Origin: Streptomyces caniferus
Lineage (GTDB): Bacteria > Actinomycetota > Actinomycetes > Streptomycetales > Streptomycetaceae
Length of the DNA stretch: 64,000 bases
Direction of reading: 5' to 3'
Assembly: GCF_009811555.1 (NCBI RefSeq)
Contig: NZ_BLIN01000003.1
Span: 744,001 to 808,000 of the forward strand
Below are positions 49,168-58,089 of this stretch, piece after piece. The position numbers were made by a program, and so were the translations under genes. The notes under the pieces are model-generated. The model was not told the origin of the DNA and did not search any database. It saw only the letters and a program-made list of their open reading frames with translations. Within the stretch, counting starts at the first letter, position 1, and each line of letters starts with the position of its first letter.

Positions 49168-49564
49168 GGCTTCTCCCTGGGCAGCCGCCACTCCGTCTCC
49201 GTTCACGAGCCCATTCGTGTACGGGTCTTTTCGGAGCGGAAGATGCCGCCGTCATTTGTTGGATGCATGCGACGGTAGGGTTCCCGGCACTTCGGCAGAA
49301 GGCGCGCGGCCGATAGCAATGACGCGTTCGGCAATCAACATGACAATACGTAAATGAGCGTCACCCCCGCACTGCCGACCGGTGTGCGCCGGTGTTCCGC
49401 GGGCCCGTTCCGCGAGCCGCCCGGCGTGCGCGTCGTGCGGTCCTCCACCGCGTGGAGTTACGGACCGTCCTCCGCCGTGTGAAGGTGCGGCCCGGGGACG
49501 CGTACCACTCGTCCCCGGGCCCGGCCTTTCTGTTGGACGGCCCCTCGGCCGAGGGGCCGGTCGG
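49168..49564. other. Intergenic region, 397 bases
   Basis: Holds the upstream region of the IPT/TIG gene, including an AT-richer patch at 49335-49357, and the terminator of the next minus-strand gene at its right end. No gene is seen. Confidence 0.45.
49538..49559 (-). terminator. Perfect 22-base palindrome after the CDGDT-repeat gene
   Basis: An uninterrupted palindrome (CGGCCCCTCGG and its complement) begins six bases beyond the stop codon of the minus-strand repeat-protein gene. It would form an 9-base stem with a short GGCC loop. Confidence 0.65.
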
Positions 49565-50047
49565 TTACGGGTGGTAGATGGTCGCGGCCCAGTTGGCCTT
49601 CCAGTTTCCGTCGCCGAACTGGAGGTTGACGGAACAGCGGCCGGTGTCGCCGTCACAGGTCAGGGTGTTCGCCGGTACGGGGGCGGCAACCCGCGTGCTG
49701 GGAACGGACCGGAGTGCCTGGTGGTAGATGGTGGCGGGCCAGCTCGCCCGCCAGTTCCCGTCGCCGAACTGCAAGTTGGCGGTGCACTTTCCGGTGTCGC
49801 CGTCGCAGTTGAGGGCGGTCACCGGCACCGGGGCGCGGTAGGCGGAGCGGGGTGCCTGGTGGTAGATCGACACCCCCCAGCCGGCCTTCCAGTTGTTGTC
49901 ACCGAAGCGGAGGTTGGCTGTGCACTTGTAGGTGTCGCCGTCGCAGCTGAGCGCGGTCACCGGTACCGGAGCGGCAACGGCCGGGCCCGCCAGCCCGATC
50001 CCCAGAGCCACAAGAGCAGCGCAGGTGCCGACGATGATGCGTCGCAT
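49565..50047 (-). CDS. Secreted protein of three CDGDT repeats
   Basis: A 160-residue exported protein. The signal peptide (MRRIIVGTCAALVALGIGLA, cleavage near residue 26) is followed by three tandem repeats of about 43-48 residues. Each has the pattern PVPxxxLxCDGDTxxCxxNLxFGDxNWxAxWxxxIYH. Two Cys per repeat, six residues apart, could form one disulfide each. Trp, Asp and Asn are conserved in every copy, which suggests a ligand-binding or metal-binding surface. AAGGA precedes ATG 50047 at five bases. I do not recognise the family. It is a compact, secreted, modular protein of unknown role. Confidence 0.82.
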   Translation of the reverse strand: MRRIIVGTCAALVALGIGLAGPAVAAPVPVTALSCDGDTYKCTANLRFGDNNWKAGWGVSIYHQAPRSAYRAPVPVTALNCDGDTGKCTANLQFGDGNWRASWPATIYHQALRSVPSTRVAAPVPANTLTCDGDTGRCSVNLQFGDGNWKANWAATIYHP

Positions 50048-50493
50048 AGCCGTCCTTCCCTCGTGGGCGCACGGCGCGCCCGATTCCAGAGAAGGATTTG
50101 CTGATTTCCTGCCGTACCAAGCCCTGAGGCAGCGACCTTCAACAGAAAGTGTGCATACCCGCACCAATGGTCGAAATCGGCGTCGGACGGTCCGTCGGCA
50201 ATGGTGGTGAACGGCGCATGAGCGGCGGGTTCGGGGCGTGAAGAGGGCGCCCGCCCGGTAGGGCAGACTGCCGGTGGCCCATGCCACCGGCACAGTCCGG
50301 GCCGCGGGCGGCACCCACGCCGTATGTGCTTCCGTGCGTGCCTGCTGCGCGGATGAGGGTGCGGTCCGTGGGTAGCTTCTACGGTTCGCACGGTTCAGGT
50401 GAACGCAGCGCCGACGGCGGCCCGTTCCCTCGCGGATCGGACCTCGTGGCACCCTCGCCCCGTGTCGGGCGGTGGGACCGGGAAGCGCGCATC
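50048..50493. other. Intergenic region, 446 bases
   Basis: Upstream of the CDGDT-repeat gene and downstream of the coiled-coil-like gene. Apart from the hairpin at 50269-50292 nothing is recognised; an AT-richer patch near 50090-50150 probably holds the promoter of the secreted protein. Confidence 0.45.
50269..50292 (-). terminator. Hairpin TGCCGGTGGC-CCAT-GCCACCGGCA
   Basis: A perfect 10-base stem with a four-base loop, about 200 bases downstream of the minus-strand gene ending at 50494. Likely its terminator. Confidence 0.55.
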
Positions 50494-51099
50494 TCAGTGG
50501 GCCGGATGTCCGGCACCTTGGACAGGTTCGACCGCCGACTCGTCGTCGAGAACCCGGCGGGCGGCCTCCGCGAAGTCTCTTACCTCGGCGGTGAACGCCA
50601 GGCCGGCTTCCGCTACGGATTCGGCGGCGTCCGCGCACTCGCGCGACCCGGCGTCGAACTGCTCGCGCGCTCCGATGGAATTCCGCAAGGGTCTGATGCA
50701 GCGGTGCGCGCTTCTGATGAGCTCCTGGGACGGGGCGGCCACGGGCGGCGGCCCCTCCAGGAGTACTTGCACTCCGAGATGGTCGAGCTTGTCGATTTCC
50801 CGGTGGAAGGCGTCCATGTCCGTCGTATGTGACTCGCGGTACCTTCCGAGCGCCCTCTCGACGGCTCGTGCCTGCCTGAGGAAATCCGCGTACACCGTTC
50901 GGCGCGGCTCACGGCGCTCCCGCACGTGCTCGACACGTAGTTGGCGCCTCAGCTGCGCCTCCTGCGCCGCGAGTTGGTCCCGGGCGGCCCGGGCTCCCCA
51001 TAGCCCCGTGAGGGCTGCGGCACCTCCCGTACCCAGTGCGCCGACGGTAGCTCCCACAATCGCTGCTATGCCCGAATCCACCTCGGCAGTCTTGCGCAT
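50494..51099 (-). CDS. Hypothetical protein with N-terminal membrane segment and helical domain
   Basis: A 201-residue protein. The N-terminus has a Gly/Ala-rich hydrophobic segment (GIAAIVGATVGALGTGGAAA) followed by a long charged helix (RDQLAAQEAQLRRQLRVEHV) and further helices (TVYADFLRQARAVERALGRY; MDAFHREIDKLDHLGVQVLL). This pattern is common in Streptomyces proteins of unknown function that carry one N-terminal helix and a helical cytoplasmic domain. ATG 51099 starts MRKTAEVDSG; ATG 51159 would add 20 residues. Neither has a strong ribosome-binding site. No function can be assigned. Confidence 0.7.
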   Translation of the reverse strand: MRKTAEVDSGIAAIVGATVGALGTGGAAALTGLWGARAARDQLAAQEAQLRRQLRVEHVRERREPRRTVYADFLRQARAVERALGRYRESHTTDMDAFHREIDKLDHLGVQVLLEGPPPVAAPSQELIRSAHRCIRPLRNSIGAREQFDAGSRECADAAESVAEAGLAFTAEVRDFAEAARRVLDDESAVEPVQGAGHPAH

Positions 51100-51421
51100 A
51101 GCGCCGTACGACGTGGAAGAGCGGCAATCAACGTGCCGGAACAGTGCACTTTCGGTCATGTGCCGGTCCAAGCCTCGCCTTCCCGGTCCGGAGTGCGCTT
51201 GCCCAGGTCGGTTCACGGCCCGGCATCCGGGCAGGAGCCCGATGCCCGGCGACGACAGCGGAGTGCGCCGGACGAGACCAGAGGCCGGGCGGACGAGCCG
51301 TGCGGTCACCGGCGTGGTGCCGGATCTCCCGGAGCGAGCGGTGCCCCCTACACGGGCGCCGTCGTGACGGGCGCCGGGGGCCGCACCTCGCCCCGGTAGT
51401 GGCGGATGTAAGGATGCCGTC

Positions 51422-51916
51422 ATGAATAACAACGTATTTTTCGACATCACCATCGACGGCGACGCGGCCGGCCGGATCGTCTTCGCCCTGTTCGACGACG
51501 TGGTCCCCAAGACCGCGCAGAACTTCCGTGAGCTCGCCACCGGTCAGCACGGCTTCGGTTACGAGGGTTCCGGCTTCCACCGGGTCATCCCCGACTTCAT
51601 GCTCCAGGGAGGCGACTTCACCGCCGGCAACGGGACCGGCGGCAAGAGCATCTACGGCGAGAAGTTCCCGGACGAGAACTTCCAGCTCAAGCACACCAAG
51701 CCCGGTCAGCTGTCGATGGCCAACGCCGGCCCGAACACCAACGGCTCGCAGTTCTTCATCACCACCATCGTGACGGACTGGCTCGACAACAAGCACGTCG
51801 TCTTCGGTGAGGTCGTCGAGGGCATGGACCTCGTCAGGAAGATCGAGTCCCTGGGCTCGCGCAGCGGCGCCACCCGCGCCGACATCGTCATCGCCAAGTC
51901 CGGCGTGGTCGCGTAG
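51422..51916 (+). CDS. Peptidyl-prolyl cis-trans isomerase, cyclophilin type
   Basis: A 164-residue cytoplasmic cyclophilin. Catalytic and ligand-binding residues are present: [19 protein letters not shown] (Arg, Phe, Met, Gln of the active site), [19 protein letters not shown] and [20 protein letters not shown]. It lacks the Trp of cyclosporin-sensitive eukaryotic forms at the equivalent site but has [10 protein letters not shown]. It speeds proline isomerisation during protein folding. Length is standard for bacterial PpiA/PpiB. AAGGA precedes ATG 51422. It has its own terminator. Confidence 0.96.
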   Translation: MNNNVFFDITIDGDAAGRIVFALFDDVVPKTAQNFRELATGQHGFGYEGSGFHRVIPDFMLQGGDFTAGNGTGGKSIYGEKFPDENFQLKHTKPGQLSMANAGPNTNGSQFFITTIVTDWLDNKHVVFGEVVEGMDLVRKIESLGSRSGATRADIVIAKSGVVA

Positions 51917-51952
51917 TCGCCGTAGCAACCACCGTGCATCCGGCGTCGGCGT

Positions 51953-51975
51953 CGGCCCCCACGTGACGGGGGCCG
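51953..51975 (+). terminator. Hairpin terminator after the cyclophilin gene
   Basis: CGGCCCCC and GGGGGCCG form an 8-base stem with a 7-base loop (ACGTGAC), 36 bases after the stop codon. Confidence 0.65.
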
Positions 51976-52071
51976 GGTGACGAGCGCCGGGTGACCGAGC
52001 AGGACGGTGATGTCGGTGGGTGGCCGCCGCCGTGTGAGCGACGGCGGCCACCCGCGCCGAGCCCGTTCCTG

Positions 52072-52490
52072 TCACTGCTCGCGGGTGGCGTAGGACAGCG
52101 CCCGTTCGCTCAGCAGACCCTCGACGAGGTCGAGGAGATCCAGTACGGCTCCGGCGATCGCGTCCGGCGTCTCACCGTCGACGATGCGCCGGCCGATCTC
52201 GGCGCAGACCAGCGAGTGGAAGCAGCCGATCCGGCTCGCCACCAGGCACGGTGTCCGGTCGTCCGGCCCGGCACCGGTCTCCTCGGCCAGACGACGGCGA
52301 GTGCGCCGGTCATCTGCCGGCCGAGATCCTCCAGGTGGGCCGTGAGGGTGGGCGCCGCTCGCCTCATGCCCGAGACCTCCGCCGCGGCCGCGACCTCGGC
52401 GAAGGTGACATGGTCGAGACCCCGCTCGACGAACAGGCCGAGGAAAGATTCGCGTCGCTCCGGCTCTCGGCCGCCTCCTCTATGGGCCAC
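52072..52490 (-). pseudogene. TetR-family regulator relic with internal deletion and frameshift
   Basis: The first frame reads ERRESFLGLFVERGLDHVTF and AEVAAAAEVS, the opening half of a TetR helix-turn-helix. It then jumps directly to RAAPTLTAHLEDLGRQMTGA, a sequence from the middle of the ligand-binding domain, so the recognition helix and about 70-90 residues are missing. A frameshift follows near GALAVVW. The second frame gives LAEETGAGPDDRTPCLVASR and AEIGRRIVDGETPDAIAGAV, ending LSERALSYATREQ at 52072. Without the recognition helix it cannot bind DNA. It is divergent from the PepSY gene, which has probably lost its local repressor. Confidence 0.75.
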
Positions 52491-52591
52491 GTCACATCAG
52501 GTCGCCGGAACTCGCAGGTCCGGTTCTCCGACTCCCTGAAGTGGTACGGCAGAGGGCCGGGCCACTTCTCCTTCGAGCCGGGAGCGTCCGC

Positions 52592-54103
52592 GTGTCCACT
52601 GAACCACGTCTCGCATCGAGCGATGCCGACGATGCCCCGGACGCCGTCGGCTCCGGGGTGCAACGGGCGGCCGGGCGGCGGACCGGGTGGTCCGCCCTTC
52701 GCCCGCTGGTGAGGCGGCTGCACTTCTACGCCGGCGTGCTCATCGCGCCCTTTCTCCTGGTCACCGCGGTCACCGGACTGCTGTACGCGGGGGCGTTCCA
52801 GGCGGAGAAGGTGGTCTATGCGCACGAGCTGAGCGTCCCAGCCGGGGAGCGCACTCTGCCGCTGTCGCGGCAGGTGGCCGCCGCCCGCAAGGCGCACCCG
52901 GAGGGCGAGATCGCCGCCGTGCGCCCGGCCCCGCAGCCGGACGAGACCACGCGCGTCCTGCTCGCCGACGTGCCGGGGGTGTCCGCCGAGCACCAGCTCG
53001 CCGTCTTCGTCGATCCGCACACCGGCAGCGTCCGGGGAGCACTGCCGACGTACGGCGCCACGGGCGCGCTGCCGCTGCGGACCTGGCTGGACGATCTCCA
53101 CCGCAACCTGCACCTGGGCGACAGCGGCCGTCTCTACAGCGAACTGGCCGCCAGCTGGCTGTGGGTGGTCGCCGGCGGCGGCCTCGCGCTGTGGATCGGC
53201 CGGAAGCGTACGAACCGCAGGCTCCGGGCGCTCGCCCTGCCGGATCGCACCGCCACCGGACGGCGCCGGACGCTGTCCTGGCACGGTGCGGTGGGTGTGT
53301 GGGCGGCGGTCGGCCTGTTCTTCCTGTCGGCGACCGGACTGACCTGGTCCACGTACGCCGGGGGGAACATCGACGAGCTGCGCCAGGCCCTGGGGCAGGC
53401 GACGCCGACCGTCTCGACGGCGGTGGCGGAGGACCACGCCCACCACGGCGGCTCCGGCGGGATGGCGGGGATGCCCGACATGCCGGGGATGGACGGGAAG
53501 AAGGGCGGCGCGGCGAGCGGCTCCGCGGCGGCGGACGTGGGGATCGACAAGGTCCTCGGGGCGGCTCGCGCGAAGGGGCTGTCCGACCCCGTCGAGATCG
53601 GCCTGCCGACGGACAAGGGCACTGCTTATGTCGTCAAGCAGGTCCAGCGCAGCTGGCCCGAGAAGCAGGACGCGGTGGCGGTGGACCCGGGCACGGGCAA
53701 GGTCACCGACGTCTCGCGCTTCGCCGACTATCCCGTCCTGGCCCAGCTCACCCGCTACGGCATCGACCTGCACACCGGCACCCTCTTCGGGATCGTCAAC
53801 CAGCTCGCGCTGGCCGCGCTGGCCCTTGCGCTGATCTTCCTGATCCTCTGGGGTTACCGGATGTGGTGGCAGCGCCGTCCCACCCGCGACCGCACCCTGT
53901 CCTTCGGACGGCCGGTCCCGCGGGGCGCCTGGCGGCAGATTCCGCTGCCCGTGCTGATTCCGCTGGTGCTCGTCGTCGCGGTGGTGGGCTGGGCGGTGCC
54001 GTTGCTCGGCATCTCGCTCGTCGCGTTCCTGGTCGTGGACCTGGCGTTCGGCGTCGTCGCCCGTCGGCGGGCCGCCGCTGCATCCCCGGTGACGGTGGAC
54101 TGA
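52592..54103 (+). CDS. PepSY-associated transmembrane protein
   Basis: A 503-residue membrane protein of the PepSY_TM family. Helix one follows the motif LRPLVRRLHFYAGVLIAPFL, a typical start. A large outside loop contains a PepSY-like segment (SVPAGERTLPLSRQVAAARK and VFVDPHTGSVRGALPT). Helices lie near residues 190, 250, 405, 450 and 470. A His/Met-rich segment (EDHAHHGGSGG, then MAGMPDMPGMDG, about residues 282-306) probably binds a metal. Relatives are linked to iron-siderophore reduction and to copper handling. GTG 52592 has GGGAG at seven bases. It is divergent from the TetR relic. Confidence 0.9.
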   Translation: MSTEPRLASSDADDAPDAVGSGVQRAAGRRTGWSALRPLVRRLHFYAGVLIAPFLLVTAVTGLLYAGAFQAEKVVYAHELSVPAGERTLPLSRQVAAARKAHPEGEIAAVRPAPQPDETTRVLLADVPGVSAEHQLAVFVDPHTGSVRGALPTYGATGALPLRTWLDDLHRNLHLGDSGRLYSELAASWLWVVAGGGLALWIGRKRTNRRLRALALPDRTATGRRRTLSWHGAVGVWAAVGLFFLSATGLTWSTYAGGNIDELRQALGQATPTVSTAVAEDHAHHGGSGGMAGMPDMPGMDGKKGGAASGSAAADVGIDKVLGAARAKGLSDPVEIGLPTDKGTAYVVKQVQRSWPEKQDAVAVDPGTGKVTDVSRFADYPVLAQLTRYGIDLHTGTLFGIVNQLALAALALALIFLILWGYRMWWQRRPTRDRTLSFGRPVPRGAWRQIPLPVLIPLVLVVAVVGWAVPLLGISLVAFLVVDLAFGVVARRRAAAASPVTVD

Positions 54104-54256
54104 CGGGCCTCGGCATCCGGAGGCCGCCGGGGCGCCGGTGGGCGCGGGCGCAGGTGACGGGCGCGGCCGTGTGGCCGCGCCCGTCAGTGCTCGTGTGGCG
54201 CTGTGCGTCGTGCAGTGGTGCCGCCAGTAATACCGGAGCCACCGGGCGCGCAGGCG

Positions 54257-54412
54257 CTACCAGTAGTGCTTTCGTCCGGCGACCGCGTGCCCCATCGCAC
54301 CGAGCAGCCACAGAATCGCGCCGATCACGGCGAGAATGATTCCGATGGTCCACAGAATGGAAATTCCGGTCACGAATCCGATGACGAGCAGAATGACTCC
54401 CAGAACGACCAC
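54257..54412 (-). CDS. DUF6131 small membrane protein
   Basis: A 51-residue membrane protein, two hydrophobic helices joined by a short turn: VVLGVILLVIGFVTGISILW and TIGIILAVIGAILWLLGAMG, ending GRKHYW. It matches the DUF6131 pattern common in Streptomyces. GTG 54412 has GGAG at six bases, and the upstream codons belong to no gene. Function is unknown; members are abundant envelope peptides. Confidence 0.85.
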   Translation of the reverse strand: MVVLGVILLVIGFVTGISILWTIGIILAVIGAILWLLGAMGHAVAGRKHYW

Positions 54413-54840
54413 GGCGCGCTCCGATCTCGGATGAGTTTCCTCCTCACTTTGCTCCTCGGTTTCCGGCTCGGCAAGTTCTGATGAGGCTCCGGCGCATCTC
54501 TGAATTGCGGCAGTTCGTTCGGGGGCTGCCTTTCCCCCTGTTATTCCTGCGACGCGGGTGGTTTCTGCCCCGTGGGCACGGAGGGGGTATACCGCGCCCA
54601 CGGGAAGGCGCTCCCGGGGCCCGGCGTACCCCTTGTACGGCCCGGCGGTGTGTGCCCGAGCGGGGCAACCGGCGCGAGCGCGGCGGCGACGAGTATGCGG
54701 GCGGACGATCCGGGGGGACGATGGAAGCCACCGCACTCACCTGCCAGCGGCAGGCCACAGCGAGACACGTGGGCAGGTCGGGCCACGCAGCGGAGTGCGG
54801 GCACACCCCACGTGGTCCGGCAGACGGAAGGAGTGCCGGG
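54413..54840. other. Divergent intergenic region, 428 bases
   Basis: Between the DUF6131 start (minus) and the phosphatase start (plus). An AT-richer stretch at 54430-54560 probably carries the promoters. No gene is supported. Confidence 0.45.
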
Positions 54841-56940
54841 GTGAGCGCAGACGAGGAGCGCCCGGCCGGCGCCGGTGCAGCGGAGGGCAAGTCGTCGCAG
54901 CCGAGCGGGCTGATGGACCTCCTTGCCGTCGCCGCGGTGCTGGTGGATGCCGAGGGGCGGATCGTCCTGTGGAGCCCGCAGGCCGCGGATCTGTACGGCT
55001 ACTCCGCCGAAGAGGCGCTCGGCCAGTACGCGGCGCCGCTGCTCATCCACCAGGAACACTGGGATCTGGTGATCGAAAAGTTCGCCGAGGTCATGGAGAC
55101 CGGCCGGAGCTGGGGCGGCACCTTCCCGGTCCGGCACAAGGACGGCAGCTCACGGCTGGTGGAGCTGCGCAACATGCGGCTGCTGGACGACCGCGGCGAT
55201 TTCTACGCCCTCGGGCTCGCCACCGACTCGCCGACGCTTCGCGAGGTGGAGCGGGATGTGGCCCTGTCCACCCGGCTGATCTCCCAGTCCCCCATCGGGG
55301 TGGCGATACTCGACACCGAGCTGCGCTATGCGGCCGTCAACCCCGCGCTGGAACGGATGCACGGCATCCCCGCGAAGGACCACCTCGGCCGGCACTACCG
55401 CGAGATCATGAGCGCCGCGAAGTTCGAGGTGCCGGAGACCGCGATGCGGCAGGTCCTGGAGACGGGGGTCCCCATGGTCGACCAGGCCACCGTCGTCGGC
55501 CGCAGCCCCTCCGACCCCGATCGCCAGCGTGCCTGGTCGATCTCCTTGTACCGGCTGGAGGACCCCCAGGGGCGGGTTCTCGGGGTGGCCGACCTGGTGG
55601 TGGACGTCACCGACCGGTACCAGGCGGCCATGGAGGCCAGCGAGGCCCGGCGGCGCCTGGCCCTGATCGCGGACGGTTCGGCCCGTATCGGCACCACGCT
55701 GGAGGTGGAACAGACCGCGCGGGAGCTGGCCGAGGTCGCCGTGCCCGAACTCGCCGACGTGGTCACGGTCGATGTGCTCGACTCCATCCTGGGCGCGCAC
55801 CGTCCGGCCCGTGACGAGGGCCCCGCGGTCTTCCGCGCCCTCGCCGTGAAGGGCGCCTACCCCACCGAGGCCCTCCAGGCCGCCGACCCTCCCGGCCAGA
55901 CCACCGCCTACGAGGCCGACCGGCTGGCCACCCAGTGCGTCCGCACCGGCCGCCCGATCCTGGTCTCCCACGCGGACGACGACGACCTGGCGCGCATCGC
56001 CCGCAACGACCACGCGGCCACCTTGCTGGCCCGCGCCGGGGTGCACTCCTACCTGCTGGCGCCGCTCACCGCCCGCGGTCAGATCCTCGGCTGCCTGGGG
56101 CTCACCCGCGCCCGCAATCCGCTGCCCTTCGACGAGGACGACCTCGCCCTCGCCGTCGAACTGGCCTCCCGCGCCGCCGTCTGCATCGACAACGCGCGGT
56201 GGCACCAGAGCGTGCGCAACGCCGCCGAGACCCTGCAGCGCAGCCTGCTCCCCGACCATCCGCCCCACCTGCCGGGGCTGCAGCTCGCCTCCCGGTACCG
56301 GCCCGCGCAGGCCACGTACGAGATCGGCGGCGACTGGTACGACGTCCTCCCGCTCGACGGCGACAAGACCGCACTCGTCGTGGGCGACGTCATGGGCAGC
56401 GGCATCGACGCCGCCGCCACCATGGGCCGCCTGCGCACGGCCACCAGCGCCTTCGCCGACCTCGATCTCGAACCCGCCCAGGTCCTCCAGCACCTCGACA
56501 AGATCACCTCGGGGCTGGAGCACTACATCGCCACCTGCGTCTACGCCGTCTGCGATCCGCATCGCGCCGAGTGCCATATCGCCACCGCCGGGCACCTGCC
56601 ACCCGTCCTGGTGCGCAGCGGCAAACGTCCCGAACTCCTCGACCTGCCCACCGGCACGCCGCTCGGAGTCGGCGGTGTCCCCTTCGAGACCACCACCTTC
56701 CGCCTCGAACCCGGCGACCAACTGGTCCTGTACACCGACGGGTTGGTCGAAACCCGCCACCACCCCATCGACGAACGCCTCGACACCCTGCTGCGGCTGC
56801 TCGATGCGCCTGACCGTTCCTTGGAGGAGACCTGCGACCGGCTCCTTCGCGACCTCCGGCGCCCCGACGACCCGGATGACGTCGCCCTGCTCATCGCCCG
56901 TACAGAGCCCTTCCGCTCCGACTCGGGGCCCGTGGGATGA
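54841..56940 (+). CDS. PAS-PAS-GAF-PP2C (SpoIIE-type) serine phosphatase
   Basis: A 699-residue phosphatase. PAS 1 spans about residues 25-130 (AAVLVDAEGRIVLWSPQAAD), PAS 2 about 145-270 (GVAILDTELRYAAVNPALER), GAF about 285-450 (RLALIADGSARIGTTLEVEQ; GCLGLTRARNPLPFDEDDLA), and PP2C about 465-690 (GGDWYDVLPLDGDK; VVGDVMGSGIDAAATMGRL; LVLYTDGLVET; DDVALLIAR). It is expected to dephosphorylate an anti-anti-sigma factor. There is no HATPase domain. GTG 54841 has GGAG nine bases upstream. Its stop overlaps the start of the cyclase gene by four bases (ATGA), so the two are translationally coupled. Confidence 0.93.
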   Translation: MSADEERPAGAGAAEGKSSQPSGLMDLLAVAAVLVDAEGRIVLWSPQAADLYGYSAEEALGQYAAPLLIHQEHWDLVIEKFAEVMETGRSWGGTFPVRHKDGSSRLVELRNMRLLDDRGDFYALGLATDSPTLREVERDVALSTRLISQSPIGVAILDTELRYAAVNPALERMHGIPAKDHLGRHYREIMSAAKFEVPETAMRQVLETGVPMVDQATVVGRSPSDPDRQRAWSISLYRLEDPQGRVLGVADLVVDVTDRYQAAMEASEARRRLALIADGSARIGTTLEVEQTARELAEVAVPELADVVTVDVLDSILGAHRPARDEGPAVFRALAVKGAYPTEALQAADPPGQTTAYEADRLATQCVRTGRPILVSHADDDDLARIARNDHAATLLARAGVHSYLLAPLTARGQILGCLGLTRARNPLPFDEDDLALAVELASRAAVCIDNARWHQSVRNAAETLQRSLLPDHPPHLPGLQLASRYRPAQATYEIGGDWYDVLPLDGDKTALVVGDVMGSGIDAAATMGRLRTATSAFADLDLEPAQVLQHLDKITSGLEHYIATCVYAVCDPHRAECHIATAGHLPPVLVRSGKRPELLDLPTGTPLGVGGVPFETTTFRLEPGDQLVLYTDGLVETRHHPIDERLDTLLRLLDAPDRSLEETCDRLLRDLRRPDDPDDVALLIARTEPFRSDSGPVG

Positions 56941-57905
56941 CCGGCGACCGCAGCGGGGCGCCGGCTCCCCCGCCGGGCGGCACGGGCAATGGCCCCGCCG
57001 TCTCCCGCCAGGAGTTCGACGCGCTCTTCGACAGGGTGCGTACGTGGGGCCGTTGGACCCCCGCCGACCGCGGCGCCTGGAACCGGGTGACGCCGGAGCA
57101 CGTACGGCGCGCCACCGCCCTGGTCCGGTCCGGAACCGCCGTCCCCCTCGGGCGTGCCTGGAACACGACTCCCGGGCCGGACAACAGCAGGCCCGCCTTG
57201 CACTACATGTCCGACCTCGGCGACCTGGAGCCCCCGGAGCCCGCCACGCACAAGGACTTCATCGCCGTGGACTACCACGGCAAGGCGGTCAGTCATCTGG
57301 ACGCGCTGTCCCACGCCGCCTACCGCGGGCAGCTCTACGACGGCCGCGCCGCGCGCGAGTGCATCGACGCCGGAGGGGCCCGCTTCGGCGCCGTATCGGC
57401 GCTGGGTCCCCTGGTGACCAAGGGCGTGCTGCTCGACCTGCCCGCCGTGCTGGGGTGCGACTGGCTGGAGCCCGGACGGGCCGTGCACGCCGAGGACCTC
57501 GTGTCCGCGGAGCGGGCCCTCGGGGTGACGATCGGCGAGGGCGACGCGGTGCTGCTGCGGTCCGGCAGCGTGCGCCGGCGCCGGGAGGTGGGCGTCTGGG
57601 ATCCCGGGACGGCGAGCGCGGGGTGCCATGTGGACGCCGTGCCCCTGCTGGCCGAGCGGGGTATCGCCCTGCTGGGCGGCGACGGCGACAGCGACGTACG
57701 GCCCTCGCCGGTCGACGGGGTGCACTCTCCGGTCCATGCGCTCGCCCTCGTGGCGATGGGGGTGCCGCTCCTGGACAACCTCGATCTCGAAGCGCTGTCC
57801 GTCGCCGCCGCGGAGACGGGCCGCTACGCGTTCCTCCTCGTGGTGGCACCGCTGGACATCCCGGGCGGCACGGGCTCGCCCGTCGATCCGGTCGCGGTCC
57901 TGTGA
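56937..57905 (+). CDS. Cyclase-family metal hydrolase (kynurenine-formamidase-like)
   Basis: A 322-residue hydrolase of the cyclase superfamily (KynB-like). The metal-binding motif is VSHLDALSHAAYRGQLYDG (HxxxxxxH with Asp between) at about residues 118-136, and the second cluster is near GCHVDAVPLLAERGIALLGG. GVLLDLPAVLG, typical of this fold, precedes it. ALHYMSDLGDLEPPEPATHK adds conserved Asp and His residues. Members hydrolyse formamides, lactones or imides with Zn or Mn. The start overlaps the phosphatase stop by four bases. A role coupled to stress signalling is not explained by known systems. Length is slightly above average. Confidence 0.88.
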   Translation: MTGDRSGAPAPPPGGTGNGPAVSRQEFDALFDRVRTWGRWTPADRGAWNRVTPEHVRRATALVRSGTAVPLGRAWNTTPGPDNSRPALHYMSDLGDLEPPEPATHKDFIAVDYHGKAVSHLDALSHAAYRGQLYDGRAARECIDAGGARFGAVSALGPLVTKGVLLDLPAVLGCDWLEPGRAVHAEDLVSAERALGVTIGEGDAVLLRSGSVRRRREVGVWDPGTASAGCHVDAVPLLAERGIALLGGDGDSDVRPSPVDGVHSPVHALALVAMGVPLLDNLDLEALSVAAAETGRYAFLLVVAPLDIPGGTGSPVDPVAVL

Positions 57906-58075
57906 GGGGCGGGCGGCCGACGGGCGGGCCGCACCGCGGTCATCGGGCGGGGGCGTCGAGCGGGGGCCGCGGCCCGCACCGTTCCCGGCCGTGACCGTGT
58001 GTGAAGGCCCGCGGCCCGCGTTCCGGGGCTCCGCGTCCCCGGTCCGCGATCAGTACCGATACAGGGGCAAAGATC

Positions 58076-58081
58076 TACAAT
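58076..58081 (+). promoter_or_regulatory. Candidate -10 element (TACAAT) nine bases before an ATG
   Basis: TACAAT matches the bacterial -10 consensus TATAAT in five of six positions and stands out in GC-rich DNA. Transcription would start about seven bases later, almost at ATG 58090, so the 981-residue phosphatase may be made from a leaderless message. No good -35 hexamer is visible. Confidence 0.45.
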
Positions 58082-58089
58082 GAGACCGA

